From: Sphingomonadales bacterium
GTDB lineage: Bacteria > Pseudomonadota > Alphaproteobacteria > Sphingomonadales > Sphingomonadaceae
Direction of reading: 5' to 3'
Assembly (NCBI GenBank): GCA_025352685.1
Contig: JANXSN010000007.1
Coordinates: 1-64,000 of the forward strand
Length of the DNA stretch: 64,000 nucleotides
Position numbers and translations under genes: made by a program. This document shows positions 17,766 to 27,693 of this stretch, one piece after another. Below the pieces are notes generated by a model. It saw only the letters and a program-made list of their open reading frames with translations, was not told the DNA's origin and made no database searches. Within the stretch, counting starts at the first letter, position 1; each line of letters opens with the position of its first letter.

Positions 17766-18496
17766 TGGGCACCGTGTTGAAACTGCGCTGGAACGTCCCG
17801 GCCGTTATCCGCGCCCTTCGCCGTGATGTAACGGGGCTTGCCCTGATAGAATTTGCCTATGGGCTTCCGGTTCTGCTCGCGATTGGTCTGGGCGGAGTCG
17901 AGATTGCCAATCTGGCAGTGACCCGCATGCGCCTGAGCCAGATCGGCATGATCGTCGCGGATAACGCCTCGCGCATTGGTTCGACGAACGGACTGTCCCT
18001 CAAGAAAATCTATGAGGCTGACGTCAACGACACGTTTGAAGCTGCACGTATCGATGGCAAAACAATCGACTTTGCCAATCGCGGGCGAGTCATCGTGTCC
18101 AGCCTCCAGCAAAACACCGCCGGCGGCCAGTGGATTGCCTGGCAGCGTTGCTACGGGTCGAAGGTGTGGCCGTCATCATATGGCGTCGCGGGCAATGGTC
18201 AAACCGGTACCGCCTTTGCTGGCATGGGGCCGGCCGGGGCCCAGATCCAGGCGCCGGCGAGCAATGCAGTGATATTCGTCGAGATTGCTTATAATTATAA
18301 CGCCATCGTCGAACCCTTTGCGGCAGGGTTGCAGTATTTTGGACTGCGAGTGGACAACCAGGTGCTGACCTACAAGGGCGCGTTCATCGTCCGCGATCCC
18401 CGCCAACTTGGGGTCTCGACCGATCCCTCGACGACCGCAACCGAAGATTACGGTCTGTTTCAGAATACCCCCGCCGTGACACGCAACACGTGCTAG
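17765..18496 (+). CDS. Second TadE-family pseudopilin-like protein
   Basis: 243 aa with ATG at 17765, sharing one base with the previous stop (TAATG). The N-terminus is basic (ALRRDVTG) followed by LALIEFAYGLPVLLAIGLGGVE, again G-x4-E with a hydrophobic helix. The C-terminal part is soluble and extracytoplasmic, with VIFVEIAYNYNAIVEPF and VRDPRQLGV segments common to TadE-like proteins. With its two upstream partners it forms a three-gene TadG-TadE-TadE unit ending 4 bp from the convergent pdhB gene. Confidence 0.83.
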   Translation: MGTVLKLRWNVPAVIRALRRDVTGLALIEFAYGLPVLLAIGLGGVEIANLAVTRMRLSQIGMIVADNASRIGSTNGLSLKKIYEADVNDTFEAARIDGKTIDFANRGRVIVSSLQQNTAGGQWIAWQRCYGSKVWPSSYGVAGNGQTGTAFAGMGPAGAQIQAPASNAVIFVEIAYNYNAIVEPFAAGLQYFGLRVDNQVLTYKGAFIVRDPRQLGVSTDPSTTATEDYGLFQNTPAVTRNTC

Positions 18497-18499
18497 GCG

Positions 18500-19864
18500 C
18501 TAGCGGTAGCATGCCGCCTTTACGGCTGCGACAACGCGGTCGACGTTGACCAGAGCTGCGCGTTCGAGGTTCGCGGCATAGGGCATCGGCACATCCTCGT
18601 TGGTGACGCGCATCACGGGCGCGTCGAGGTCGTCGAAGCCCTGGTCCATCGCCACCGCCATGATTTCACTCGCAATCGAACACGTCGGCCAGCCCTCCTC
18701 GACGACGACCATGCGATTTGTCTTCTTGAGGCTCGCAAGCACGGTTTCGCGATCAAGAGGACGCAAGGTTCGCAGATCGACAACTTCGGCATCGATTCCT
18801 TCATCAGCGAGCCTTTGAGCGGCCTCAAGCGCCAGGCCGACGCCGATCGAGTAGCTGACGATCGTCACGCTGCTGCCGGCTCGCATGATCCGCGCCTTGC
18901 CAATCGGTACAACCACGTCGCCGTTGGGTACCTCATAAGTGCGCCCATAAAGCAGTTCGTTTTCGAGGAAGACAACAGGATCTTCGCAACGGATCGCAGC
19001 TTTGAGAAGCCCCTTTGCATCGGCCGCATCATAGGGTGCGATCACGATCAGTCCGGGGACGCTGGCATACCAAGGTGCGTAATTCTGGCTGTGCTGCGCA
19101 CCCACACGTGCCGCAGCGCCGTTGGGGCCGCGAAATACGACAGGACAGCGCATCTGACCGCCTGACATGTAGTTGGTCTTTGCAGCCGAGTTAATAATAT
19201 GATCGATCGCCTGCATCGCGAAGTTAAAGGTCATAAACTCCACGATGGGACGCAAGCCCCCCATCGCCGCGCCGGTACCGATTCCAGCGAAGCCGTATTC
19301 GGTGATCGGCGTATCAATCACGCGGCGGGCACCGAACTCTTCAAGCAAGCCCTGGGTAACCTTGTACGCACCTTGATATTCGGCGACTTCTTCGCCCATT
19401 ATGAATACCCGGTCGTCGGTCCGCATTTCCTCGGCCATCGCATCCCGCAAAGCTTCACGCAGCGTGAGCTTAATCGTTGCGTGACCGGCTTCCGCAGACG
19501 CTGCTGGTGTGGACAGCGCAGGAGCAACCGCCGGTGTTTCAGAAGAGTTGGGCAAAGGAGAGCGCACCAGCGCCGGCTGAGATGTCGGCAATTGAGTGAT
19601 CGGCACGGATGAGGAAGGCTCTCCGTCCGCCGTGATCGTTGCGATCACGGTGCCGACTTTCACATTGTCGGTGCCTTCAGCGACGAGGATCGCGGCAACC
19701 GTCCCCTCATCTACCGCTTCGAACTCCATCGTCGCCTTGTCGGTCTCGATCTCGGCAAGGATATCGCCTGACTTTACGGCATCGCCTGCCTTGACAAGCC
19801 ATTTCGCCAGCGTTCCTTCCTCCATTGTCGGCGAAAGCGCAGGCATTTTTACGTCGATGGCCAT
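18500..19864 (-). CDS. pdhB: Pyruvate dehydrogenase E1 beta subunit with N-terminal lipoyl domain
   Basis: 454 aa. Residues 1-75 are a biotinyl/lipoyl domain with the lipoylated Lys in ETDKATMEF. After an Ala/Pro/Ser-rich linker, the E1 beta transketolase region begins near 128 ([14 protein letters not shown]) and runs through [20 protein letters not shown] and [19 protein letters not shown] to the end. With PdhA it decarboxylates pyruvate using thiamine diphosphate and transfers the acetyl group to E2. A lipoyl domain on E1 beta is a recognised alphaproteobacterial trait. Its ATG overlaps the pdhA stop by one nucleotide. Confidence 0.96.
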   Translation of the reverse strand: MAIDVKMPALSPTMEEGTLAKWLVKAGDAVKSGDILAEIETDKATMEFEAVDEGTVAAILVAEGTDNVKVGTVIATITADGEPSSSVPITQLPTSQPALVRSPLPNSSETPAVAPALSTPAASAEAGHATIKLTLREALRDAMAEEMRTDDRVFIMGEEVAEYQGAYKVTQGLLEEFGARRVIDTPITEYGFAGIGTGAAMGGLRPIVEFMTFNFAMQAIDHIINSAAKTNYMSGGQMRCPVVFRGPNGAAARVGAQHSQNYAPWYASVPGLIVIAPYDAADAKGLLKAAIRCEDPVVFLENELLYGRTYEVPNGDVVVPIGKARIMRAGSSVTIVSYSIGVGLALEAAQRLADEGIDAEVVDLRTLRPLDRETVLASLKKTNRMVVVEEGWPTCSIASEIMAVAMDQGFDDLDAPVMRVTNEDVPMPYAANLERAALVNVDRVVAAVKAACYR

Positions 19865-20898
19865 CAGTATTTCCCGACAAGCACGTCTGTATGGAGTTCG
19901 CTGAGCTCGGGCTCAGGGGACTGTTCGGCGAAATCGGCCGCTTCGGCGACAATGGCCCGGATTTCCTTATCAATCGATTTCAACGCCTCATCACTCGTCC
20001 CGGCTGCTTCCAGCTCCTTTTTCAGGCGCTCAATTGGATCATTGTGATCCCGCATCGATTGCACCTCGTCGCGCGAGCGATATTTGGCAGGATCGGACAT
20101 CGAGTGGCCCCGATAACGATAGGTTTTCAGCTCCATCAGTACCGGACCGTTCCCCTCACGCACCCACTTATATACCGCCTCCGCCGCGCCGCGCACGGCG
20201 AGCACATCCATGCCGTCAACCTGAATTCCGGGAAGGCGAAAGCTCTCGCCGCGCCGATGGAAATGCGTCTCGGAGCTGCCGCGCACGGTGCTCGTGCCCA
20301 TGGCATAGCCGTTGTTTTCGATCACGAATACGATTGGCAGCTTCCATAGCGCGGCCATGTTGAAACTTTCGTAGACCTGCCCCTGGTTCGCCGCGCCGTC
20401 GCCGAAATAGGCGATCGCGATGCCGCCGTCGTTGCGATATTTGTGCGCAAAACCGAGACCTGTCCCAAGCGACACCTGGGCGCCGACGATACCATGGCCA
20501 CCGTAAAATCCCTTGGCGACGTCGAACATGTGCATCGACCCGCCTTTGCCATGCGAAATGCCTGCCTGACGCCCGGTTAGTTCGGCCATGACAACCCTCG
20601 GTTCGATCCGGCAAAGCAGCATGTGGCCATGGTCGCGGTACCCGGTGATCACCGAATCCTGCCCAATGTTCAACGCCGACTGCAGCCCGACCGCCACGGC
20701 TTCCTGCCCGATGTAGAGGTGGCAGAACCCCCCGATCAGTCCGAGACCGTAAAGCTGGCCGGCCTTTTCCTCGAAACGTCGGATCAACAGCATGTCCTTG
20801 TAGAAGGACATCATTTCATCGGTCGACGCTTTGTACCGCGTGGGCTCTGGCGGACGCGCGATCTCGTAGTTTTCTGCTTTAGCGGCGGCTTTTGCCAC
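19864..20898 (-). CDS. pdhA: Pyruvate dehydrogenase E1 alpha subunit
   Basis: 344 aa from a GTG at 20898, 7 nt after an AAAGG ribosome site; a TTG at 20961 would add a non-conserved 21-residue leader. The thiamine diphosphate motif is [20 protein letters not shown] followed by IENN. Also present are [18 protein letters not shown] and [13 protein letters not shown], and the C-terminal phosphorylation-loop equivalent [15 protein letters not shown]. PdhA holds most of the cofactor and starts oxidative decarboxylation of pyruvate. It is coupled to pdhB; E2 and E3 genes are not in the window. Confidence 0.96.
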   Translation of the reverse strand: MAKAAAKAENYEIARPPEPTRYKASTDEMMSFYKDMLLIRRFEEKAGQLYGLGLIGGFCHLYIGQEAVAVGLQSALNIGQDSVITGYRDHGHMLLCRIEPRVVMAELTGRQAGISHGKGGSMHMFDVAKGFYGGHGIVGAQVSLGTGLGFAHKYRNDGGIAIAYFGDGAANQGQVYESFNMAALWKLPIVFVIENNGYAMGTSTVRGSSETHFHRRGESFRLPGIQVDGMDVLAVRGAAEAVYKWVREGNGPVLMELKTYRYRGHSMSDPAKYRSRDEVQSMRDHNDPIERLKKELEAAGTSDEALKSIDKEIRAIVAEAADFAEQSPEPELSELHTDVLVGKY

Positions 20899-21041
20899 GA
20901 GTGGACCTTTCGCTGCATCCTGGTTGTCGTGGCTATAGAGGCGTCGGCCGCGCTCACGCAAGTTGACGCTACGGTAAACTGAGAATGAATCGCTTGCGGC
21001 GCATATCGGTCAAATCGCACAACCGATTTGGTTAATCGGCC

Positions 21042-21368
21042 TTACTTCAGCTGGACAATGACTTCGCCGGGTTGAACGACCCCCATATCGCGCCGGACCA
21101 ACTCCTCAGCAAGATCGCGGTTTGCGTGACGCGGATCAAGCAGCGCAACACGGTTGGCAAGCTGATGCCGCGCTGCTTCGACGCGAACGAGCTCTGCCTG
21201 CCGATCCTTCAACTGTCGCGAATAATCACCCCATGCGAGCGCGCCATTTGGGCCAAATAAGGCATAGCCGCCAAAAAAGGCGACCACGATCAGCGCTGCC
21301 GCAGGCGCAGCCGCCGCGCGTAGATTTATCCAGAAGGTCCGAGGCTTGGCCACAACCCCTTGAATCAC
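21042..21368 (-). CDS. Septum formation initiator FtsB/DivIC family
   Basis: 108 aa with GTG at 21368. One membrane helix (about residues 20-41, APAAALIVVAFFGGYALFG) is followed by a coiled coil (about 47-80, YSRQLKDRQAELVRVEAARH) and a short C-terminal tail ending GVVQPGEVIVQLK. This is the bitopic architecture of FtsB, which works with FtsL and FtsQ in the divisome to activate septal peptidoglycan synthesis. Genes of this type commonly lie immediately downstream of eno, as here (15 bp), supporting the call. Confidence 0.88.
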   Translation of the reverse strand: MIQGVVAKPRTFWINLRAAAAPAAALIVVAFFGGYALFGPNGALAWGDYSRQLKDRQAELVRVEAARHQLANRVALLDPRHANRDLAEELVRRDMGVVQPGEVIVQLK

Positions 21369-21383
21369 ACCCGATTCGCGGAA

Positions 21384-22722
<1,339 letters not shown>

Positions 22723-22825
22723 TAGCCACGCACACATCGCAAATCGGTTACAATTGGGGACTGGCAACTCTGGTGGGCTGCCCTATCTTGTTTCCGTCAG
22801 TCGCCCACCCACAAGGAGTTTCTCG

Positions 22826-23299
22826 ATGGCCCGTACGCCCAAAGTCAAAAAAGTGGTCGCCGAGACCATAAAGGACATCACTACAGCCGCCGCTCCTGCC
22901 GCTGAAGACGCGAAATTAAGCGTGGCCAAGGTCAAGGAACAGGCATCGGCGCTTGGTGCCGAGGCTCTTGATTCGGCACGCAAGGCCGCCAATCAGGGCA
23001 AGGAAATGGCCGCTGAGGCCCTTGACGAAATTTCACGGCTCGCTGCGAGCGCCGCATCAGTGGTCGATGAGCGCGTCGGTACCCAGTACGGCGATTATGC
23101 GCGAAAGGCGGCGTCGAGCGTATCCGAAGCGTCGGCTGCGCTGCATGGCAAGGATATCGACGCTCTCGTTGCCGATACGAAAGCCTTCGTGCGCAAGCGC
23201 CCCGCAATTGCTATCGGCGCGTTAGCCGCGGTTGGCTTGTTCCTGACCTCGATGCTCAGGGGCTCGTCGAAAAAATCTTCAGACGATACCAAGGCTTAG
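22826..23299 (+). CDS. ElaB/YqjD-like (DUF883) membrane-anchored protein
   Basis: 157 aa with ATG at 22826, 7 nt after AAGGAG (22813-22818). The protein is Ala/Lys/Glu-rich and amphipathic-helical over residues 1-125 (KVKEQASALGAEALDSARKA), then has a basic KRPAI motif and one C-terminal helix, AIAIGALAAVGLFLTSML. This is the layout of the DUF883 family: E. coli YqjD and ElaB, tail-anchored proteins that bind stationary-phase ribosomes. It heads a cluster in the same order as E. coli yqjD-yqjE. A candidate stress sigma promoter lies upstream. Confidence 0.75.
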   Translation: MARTPKVKKVVAETIKDITTAAAPAAEDAKLSVAKVKEQASALGAEALDSARKAANQGKEMAAEALDEISRLAASAASVVDERVGTQYGDYARKAASSVSEASAALHGKDIDALVADTKAFVRKRPAIAIGALAAVGLFLTSMLRGSSKKSSDDTKA

Positions 23300-23302
23300 G
23301 CC

Positions 23303-23689
23303 TTGAACGAGACGGTCTTCGAACGGCCCCACGGCGATCGGGGCGATCGGGAGAACGCTGAACAGGTCGATCGGCCGTCACTCCCGGACCTGTTGTCCGA
23401 GCTCGTCGACGGCGGCCGGGATTGGTTGAACGCGGAAGCCGCTGTTTTTCGCGCCGAGACGCGGCGGCGTTTGATCATCGCGGGTATCGGCCTGGGTCTT
23501 CTTACACTCGCGGCCGCATTGGTTGCGTGCACGCTCGTCACTTTCCTTATCGGCGTCTTGTTCGCACTGACACCCGTTGTCGGGGCTGTGTGGGCAACGA
23601 CAATCGTGATTGGTGTTGCGCTCACTGTGGCGGCGATTGCAGCGCTGGTTGGGCGGCTTCAGCTCAGGAAGCTGACACGAAGAGGATAG
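23303..23689 (+). CDS. YqjE-like (DUF1469, phage holin-like) membrane protein
   Basis: 128 aa from TTG at 23303, three bases after the previous stop, with AGG at 23298-23300 as a possible ribosome site. The N-terminus is charged (LLSELVDGGRDWLNAEAAVFRAE), then two membrane helices follow: IIAGIGLGLLTLAAALVACTL and VVGAVWATTIVIGVALTVAA. The helical segment preceding two helices matches the putative holin-superfamily proteins represented by E. coli YqjE. Function is not established; no lysis genes are nearby, so a true phage holin role is unlikely. Confidence 0.75.
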   Translation: MNETVFERPHGDRGDRENAEQVDRPSLPDLLSELVDGGRDWLNAEAAVFRAETRRRLIIAGIGLGLLTLAAALVACTLVTFLIGVLFALTPVVGAVWATTIVIGVALTVAAIAALVGRLQLRKLTRRG

Positions 23690-23693
23690 ATCG

Positions 23694-23987
23694 GTGAAAG
23701 AGACCCGCGAACTCCAGTCGGCTACCGCAGCGCGGGACGCCGCGCGGACGAAACTAAAAAAGACGGCAGCCAGGCTCCGCGGGCGGCTGGCGCCATGCAT
23801 GCTCGCAGCCGATCTTGCTGAATTGATTGCAGCGCGCGCGGGTCGCGTCTTTTTAAAGAACGGGATACCGAAGCGGCGGCGGGTATCGGCTGCCGTCGGC
23901 GGCGCAGCGGCGATCGCTGCAGCCATCGTGCTCCGGGCGGCGCAAAGAACAGCGGACAAGAAAGCCGGTGATTTGCCGCCCAAATGA
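23694..23987 (+). CDS. Small basic protein of unknown function with one hydrophobic helix
   Basis: 97 aa from GTG at 23694, four bases after the YqjE-like stop. It is Ala/Arg/Lys-rich, with a helical N-terminus (SATAARDAARTKLKKTAARL) and a hydrophobic segment VSAAVGGAAAIAAAIVLRAA at about 65-84. It occupies the position of YqjK in the E. coli yqjD-yqjE-yqjK cluster, but I see no clear sequence relation. Probably a membrane-associated partner of the two preceding proteins; this is inferred from spacing only. Confidence 0.6.
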   Translation: MKETRELQSATAARDAARTKLKKTAARLRGRLAPCMLAADLAELIAARAGRVFLKNGIPKRRRVSAAVGGAAAIAAAIVLRAAQRTADKKAGDLPPK

Positions 23988-24004
23988 CGTTACGGCACGC
24001 CGGT

Positions 24005-24223
24005 ATGAGCAAACTTCATCTTGTCTTCGGCGGTCGCGTGACCGATCCGCAAACGCTGAATTTCGACGATCCGTCAAAACTGGATGTGGTCGGAATTTTT
24101 CCTGACTTCAAAACCGCAGAAAAGGCGTGGCGCAGTGCGGCGCAAAGGACCGTCGACGACGCCGAAATGCGCTACGTTGTCGTTCACCTCCACCGACTGC
24201 TCGAGCCAGACATCAAGGCCTGA
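24005..24223 (+). CDS. DUF4170 domain-containing protein
   Basis: 72 aa with ATG at 24005 (MSKLHLVFGGRV); an upstream in-frame ATG overlapping the previous gene is less likely. The LHLVFGGRVTDP opening, DVVGIFPDFKTAEKAWRSAAQ and YVVVHLHRLLEP ending match DUF4170, a small protein conserved in sphingomonads and other alphaproteobacteria with no assigned function. It is the last core gene before the decayed mobilization module and may share the transcript of the yqjD-like cluster. Confidence 0.8.
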   Translation: MSKLHLVFGGRVTDPQTLNFDDPSKLDVVGIFPDFKTAEKAWRSAAQRTVDDAEMRYVVVHLHRLLEPDIKA

Positions 24224-24406
24224 GCCGCCCGCCCTCGTTGCAAACGGTGTTGCAGACAGCGAGCGATCAACACTCGTCGACCAACCGGTACCTCGTGGCA
24301 GCGACGCGATCAAACACCCAAGCCAGCATCGCTGGACGGATCACCACCTCGGACTCTGGTGGCGAGGCACAACACGAGGAGTCAACTCGCAGATCTCCGC
24401 GTACGC

Positions 24407-26929
24407 TCACTGCCTTGACCATTCGTCGTCACGATCGTGGGTTGGCTCATGATCCCGCTCCTCATGTCCGACGCCCTGTCGCAGATGAGCGACGCGCGCT
24501 CGCAGCCGGATCGCCGCAGGCCGGTAGCCAAAGTCAATTCCTGCGAGCCAATCGGAGGCTCGCTGGGGATCACATTTTGCCGACGGCGCGCGCTCTGTCG
24601 CCTGGTTCGGGCGCCCGTTAGGTTGCACAAAGAGCTCGGTGTCGGCGAGCGGGCTGCACGCGTTGCCCGGCAAGTCGTGGGCAACATCGTCAAATCTGAA
24701 TTCGCGACGTCGGGCAAACGCACGCGCCGCAGCAGCGTCAATCTGAGAGTTCGTCGCGATCTGCGCGGCCGGCGCGCGCGACAGGTCTCGAACAAGCGTC
24801 CTGCGGTCAGCAAAATCATCGCAACCAAAATAGAGTTGCGCCCGGTCACGGTGTCGCGAAAGGGCAACATAAGTAGAATGCCGATCCATTCCCGGCGTCG
24901 CCAATATATACGCTTCGTCTACAGTCAGGCCCTGCGACTTTTGGAGCGTCGCAGCATAGCCGTGATCGATGTGCGCATAGTCGCTCAGGTTGAAAGCGAC
25001 ACGGCGCCCGTCGTCGGTTCGGACGGTCATTTCGACAGACGAGACGCCCTCAATCGTACCGAGCGTCCCGCTCGTGATTCCCATGCCGCGCTCGTTGCGG
25101 AGGAAGATCATCCGATCGCCGGTCGCAAAAGGGCGCTCGCCGGATTCTGTTTTCACATTGAAATCCGCGCGGAGCGCACCCCCGTCACGCAAGCTCGCCC
25201 GCGCAGCGGTATTCAGGATGCGAACCTCGGCGTTCATTTGAGCGAAGATGATCCCAGTTTTGTTCGGGGATTCGCGACAGTCGCAATACCAGCACTCGAC
25301 AAGCGCGAGACGCGCGGCCGCGCGCGTACCCGCTCCGTGAACCATCCCCTGTTCGCAATAGGCATCGATCGCCTCGCCAGTGCGCCCCTGCGCAAGCGCC
25401 TGGGTGGCACCGCGCTGCCAGGTATAACGCTGGCGGGGTCGTTCGGTGATCTCAACCGCACCGTGCACTTCTGCAAGCCATCGAAAGGGCGCCCCGACTT
25501 CGGGTGCCCGCAGGTGACCGGGATCGCTGATCAGCACGACTTTGGCGCCGGCAGCGCGCGCCGCAGACAATGTTCGCTCGATCTGGCGCGTGCCCGCCAA
25601 GCCTGCTTCATCGAAAATCAACACGTCACGATCGCTCAGAAGTTCACGGCTTTGGCGCCACTGATATTCAAGGCTTGTGACCGTCTTTGACGAGATGCCA
25701 GAGCTGCCTTCGAGCCTTTCCGCAGCGCTGGCCGACAGAGAGGCACCGCGCACACTATACCCTTCACGCTCCCATGCATCCCGCGCTACGCCCAGCATTG
25801 CCGATGTGCCGCTACCGGCACACCCAACGATCGAGACAAGATCGGATCGACCCATGATGTGGTCGTATCCGGTACGTTGCTCGCTCGACAGAACAAAGCC
25901 CCGATCCGCTGCGCATTCCAGCGCGGCGTTTCGATGTTGATCCGCAACGGCGTGACGTTTGCGCGTTACGAGCGTCAAGGCGGACAGACCGAGCTGATTC
26001 TCCACGGCGATCATGTCGCCGCTCGTAAAGCGTTCCTGATCGCGTCCATCCTTTCCCAACGCGACGAGCTCGGGGGAACCCAACACGGTGCTCATGATGG
26101 CATCAAACTGGTCCTTGCCATTGCTGTGACGCATGGAGAACTGGGCAAGATCACGCACAGTGAATGTCGCGTGGGCATGCGTAATCGCCTTCAGGGCAAT
26201 GGCAGGCTCCGCGAGGATCTTGTTACCGTTTTCGCGGGCAATCCACCTATGCTTGTCGACGCGCTCGGCGTCTTGCCCGCGAGCCTTTCGCCGCGCAGCG
26301 GCGGCGCCGACCTTGCTCTGAGCCTCAAGTGGGATGCCCTGCGCCACAAGCCGCCGGTGATCGATACGCGCGTCGATGCCGAGTTCAGCCAGATGCACGT
26401 TAGCGTGTTCGGCCCAACTCTGTCGCCACTCCATCAAAAGCCGGCATTTGTTCCATTCAGGCACCTTGAGGCCGAAGCCGTCAGGGCCAACTTTCCTCGT
26501 GGATAACAGGACATGCGCATGCGGCCTGGGACTGCCGTCTGCTGCCTTGTCCCAATGGACGTTGAGGTCGGCAATCATCCCCTTGGCCACAAACTCGCGC
26601 GTCACAAACTCGCGCGCCAACGCGATGCCCTGCGGCGTGTTCAATTCGCTCGGAATGGCGAATTCTACGTCACGGGCAAGTCGTGCGTCTTTGCGAATTT
26701 CTCGAGCTTCGACAACATTCCAAAGCGTCGAGCGATCAGAGAGGCGCTCGGTGGCGCCTGTGGGCAAAATGATTTCGGAATAGACTACGCCCTGCTTGCT
26801 GCTGAAATCACGGTCGCGGCCATATCTGTCGTCAGTCAGGCGCTGGGCTGCGCGGTAGGCAGCTGCGCTTACCACGCTCGATCCCTTCGCACGGCTCACG
26901 GATTTCACGCAGAAGTGATAAATTGCCAA
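24407..26929 (-). CDS. traA: TraA-type MobQ relaxase-helicase with altered Walker A
   Basis: 840 aa from TTG at 26929 (MAIYHFCVKSVSRAKG). Residues 1-230 are the MobA/MobL relaxase: the candidate nicking Tyr25 in SAAAYRAAQ, EFAIPSELN, and the metal-binding histidines in HWD and PHAHVLLS. Residues about 350-740 are an SF1 helicase: the Walker A region reads VGCAGSGTSAM, with Thr375 (codon at 25805-25807) where Lys is expected; Walker B LIFDEAG is intact; motif III is SDPGHL instead of GDPxQL; YAATLQKSQG and YVALSRHRD are intact. The relaxase would nick oriT and the helicase unwind the strand, but ATP hydrolysis is doubtful. The C-terminus is shorter than in full-length TraA. Confidence 0.85.
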   Translation of the reverse strand: MAIYHFCVKSVSRAKGSSVVSAAAYRAAQRLTDDRYGRDRDFSSKQGVVYSEIILPTGATERLSDRSTLWNVVEAREIRKDARLARDVEFAIPSELNTPQGIALAREFVTREFVAKGMIADLNVHWDKAADGSPRPHAHVLLSTRKVGPDGFGLKVPEWNKCRLLMEWRQSWAEHANVHLAELGIDARIDHRRLVAQGIPLEAQSKVGAAAARRKARGQDAERVDKHRWIARENGNKILAEPAIALKAITHAHATFTVRDLAQFSMRHSNGKDQFDAIMSTVLGSPELVALGKDGRDQERFTSGDMIAVENQLGLSALTLVTRKRHAVADQHRNAALECAADRGFVLSSEQRTGYDHIMGRSDLVSIVGCAGSGTSAMLGVARDAWEREGYSVRGASLSASAAERLEGSSGISSKTVTSLEYQWRQSRELLSDRDVLIFDEAGLAGTRQIERTLSAARAAGAKVVLISDPGHLRAPEVGAPFRWLAEVHGAVEITERPRQRYTWQRGATQALAQGRTGEAIDAYCEQGMVHGAGTRAAARLALVECWYCDCRESPNKTGIIFAQMNAEVRILNTAARASLRDGGALRADFNVKTESGERPFATGDRMIFLRNERGMGITSGTLGTIEGVSSVEMTVRTDDGRRVAFNLSDYAHIDHGYAATLQKSQGLTVDEAYILATPGMDRHSTYVALSRHRDRAQLYFGCDDFADRRTLVRDLSRAPAAQIATNSQIDAAAARAFARRREFRFDDVAHDLPGNACSPLADTELFVQPNGRPNQATERAPSAKCDPQRASDWLAGIDFGYRPAAIRLRARVAHLRQGVGHEERDHEPTHDRDDEWSRQ

Positions 26930-27104
26930 GTTGAATTCCGAGCCTCGCCGGCATGCAGGCCTTGGTCACACCGGACGAGCCTGTACCCCTCGCCGTGTTT
27001 CGCCGTCGCGCGGGGGTCATAGCAATCCCGGAAAAAGGGTATGTTCGCATGGCCTCACGCCTCGCATGTTCCACACCCTTTACCGCAATTTGTAGGAGCC
27101 CTCG

Positions 27105-27410
27105 ATGCGCGGAGTGTGCAACTTTCACGCCGAGGCGGAGATACTCGTCGAAAGAGTCCGCAAGACGAAGATGCGCAGGCCGGAGCATTTAGGCGTCCTC
27201 GTGACTGCACCCTGCGCAGATTCGCTGGGTTCGGCTACCTTGGTCGGCGCCCTGCTCCACGCGGTCGACATAATCGATATCGATCAACGAGAGGCATGGG
27301 CGGCAGCAGGGGCCGCCTTCTTTCAAAGGCCAGCACATCTGGCTCGCCGTACAACTCGTCGCGGCAGAGCGAGCGCAGATCAGGATTCACGCGGCAATCC
27401 GACGGGCTGA
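27105..27410 (+). CDS. traC: TraC-like conjugal transfer accessory protein, divergent
   Basis: 101 aa with ATG at 27105, 6 nt after AGGAG (27094-27098). The segment HAEAEILVERVRKTKMRRPE followed by LGVLVTAPCADSLGSATLVG and a REAWAAAGAAFFQ end resembles TraC of Ti-type systems in residue pattern, though with weak identity. TraC and TraD assist TraA at oriT. It reads away from traA and precedes traD by 37 bp. The divergence could reflect relaxed selection; the call depends on position as much as sequence. Confidence 0.6.
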   Translation: MRGVCNFHAEAEILVERVRKTKMRRPEHLGVLVTAPCADSLGSATLVGALLHAVDIIDIDQREAWAAAGAAFFQRPAHLARRTTRRGRASADQDSRGNPTG

Positions 27411-27447
27411 GTCCGGACAGCGTCGGACCGACACACGACGCCGGGTC

Positions 27448-27687
27448 ATGGAAAAATGGTTACGAACACGACACCTCATCGAGCTGGGTGGGCTCGTCCA
27501 GAAATCGGAGTTAGCCGACCTTGCCGGAAACGATCTTGCGAGCCTTTATGGCGCGATACTCGAACTCGTAGAAGGTGCGCGAGACGCAGATGCGGCCGCC
27601 ACGCTGACGTCATGGCGGCAACGCGGCCAACGGGCGTTCCAACTTGAGGCCGCAATAGTAACAACTGCCGCTCACAAGGACATCTGA
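27448..27687 (+). CDS. traD: TraD-like conjugal transfer protein
   Basis: 79 aa with ATG at 27448. The opening KWLRTRHLIELGGLVQKSEL followed by LAGNDLASLYGAILELVEG and a WRQRGQRAFQLEAA end match the small TraD proteins that sit between TraC and TraG in Ti-type transfer operons. The frame stays open upstream but offers no better start codon. It ends 6 bp before the coupling protein gene. A role in relaxosome assembly is known for the system; no enzymatic motif is expected. Confidence 0.75.
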   Translation: MEKWLRTRHLIELGGLVQKSELADLAGNDLASLYGAILELVEGARDADAAATLTSWRQRGQRAFQLEAAIVTTAAHKDI

Positions 27688-27693
27688 ACGTCG

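Noticed and set aside
26953-27192. 79-codon plus-strand frame between traA and traC
   Set aside because: It overlaps traC in another frame, has no ribosome site and occupies the expected oriT region.
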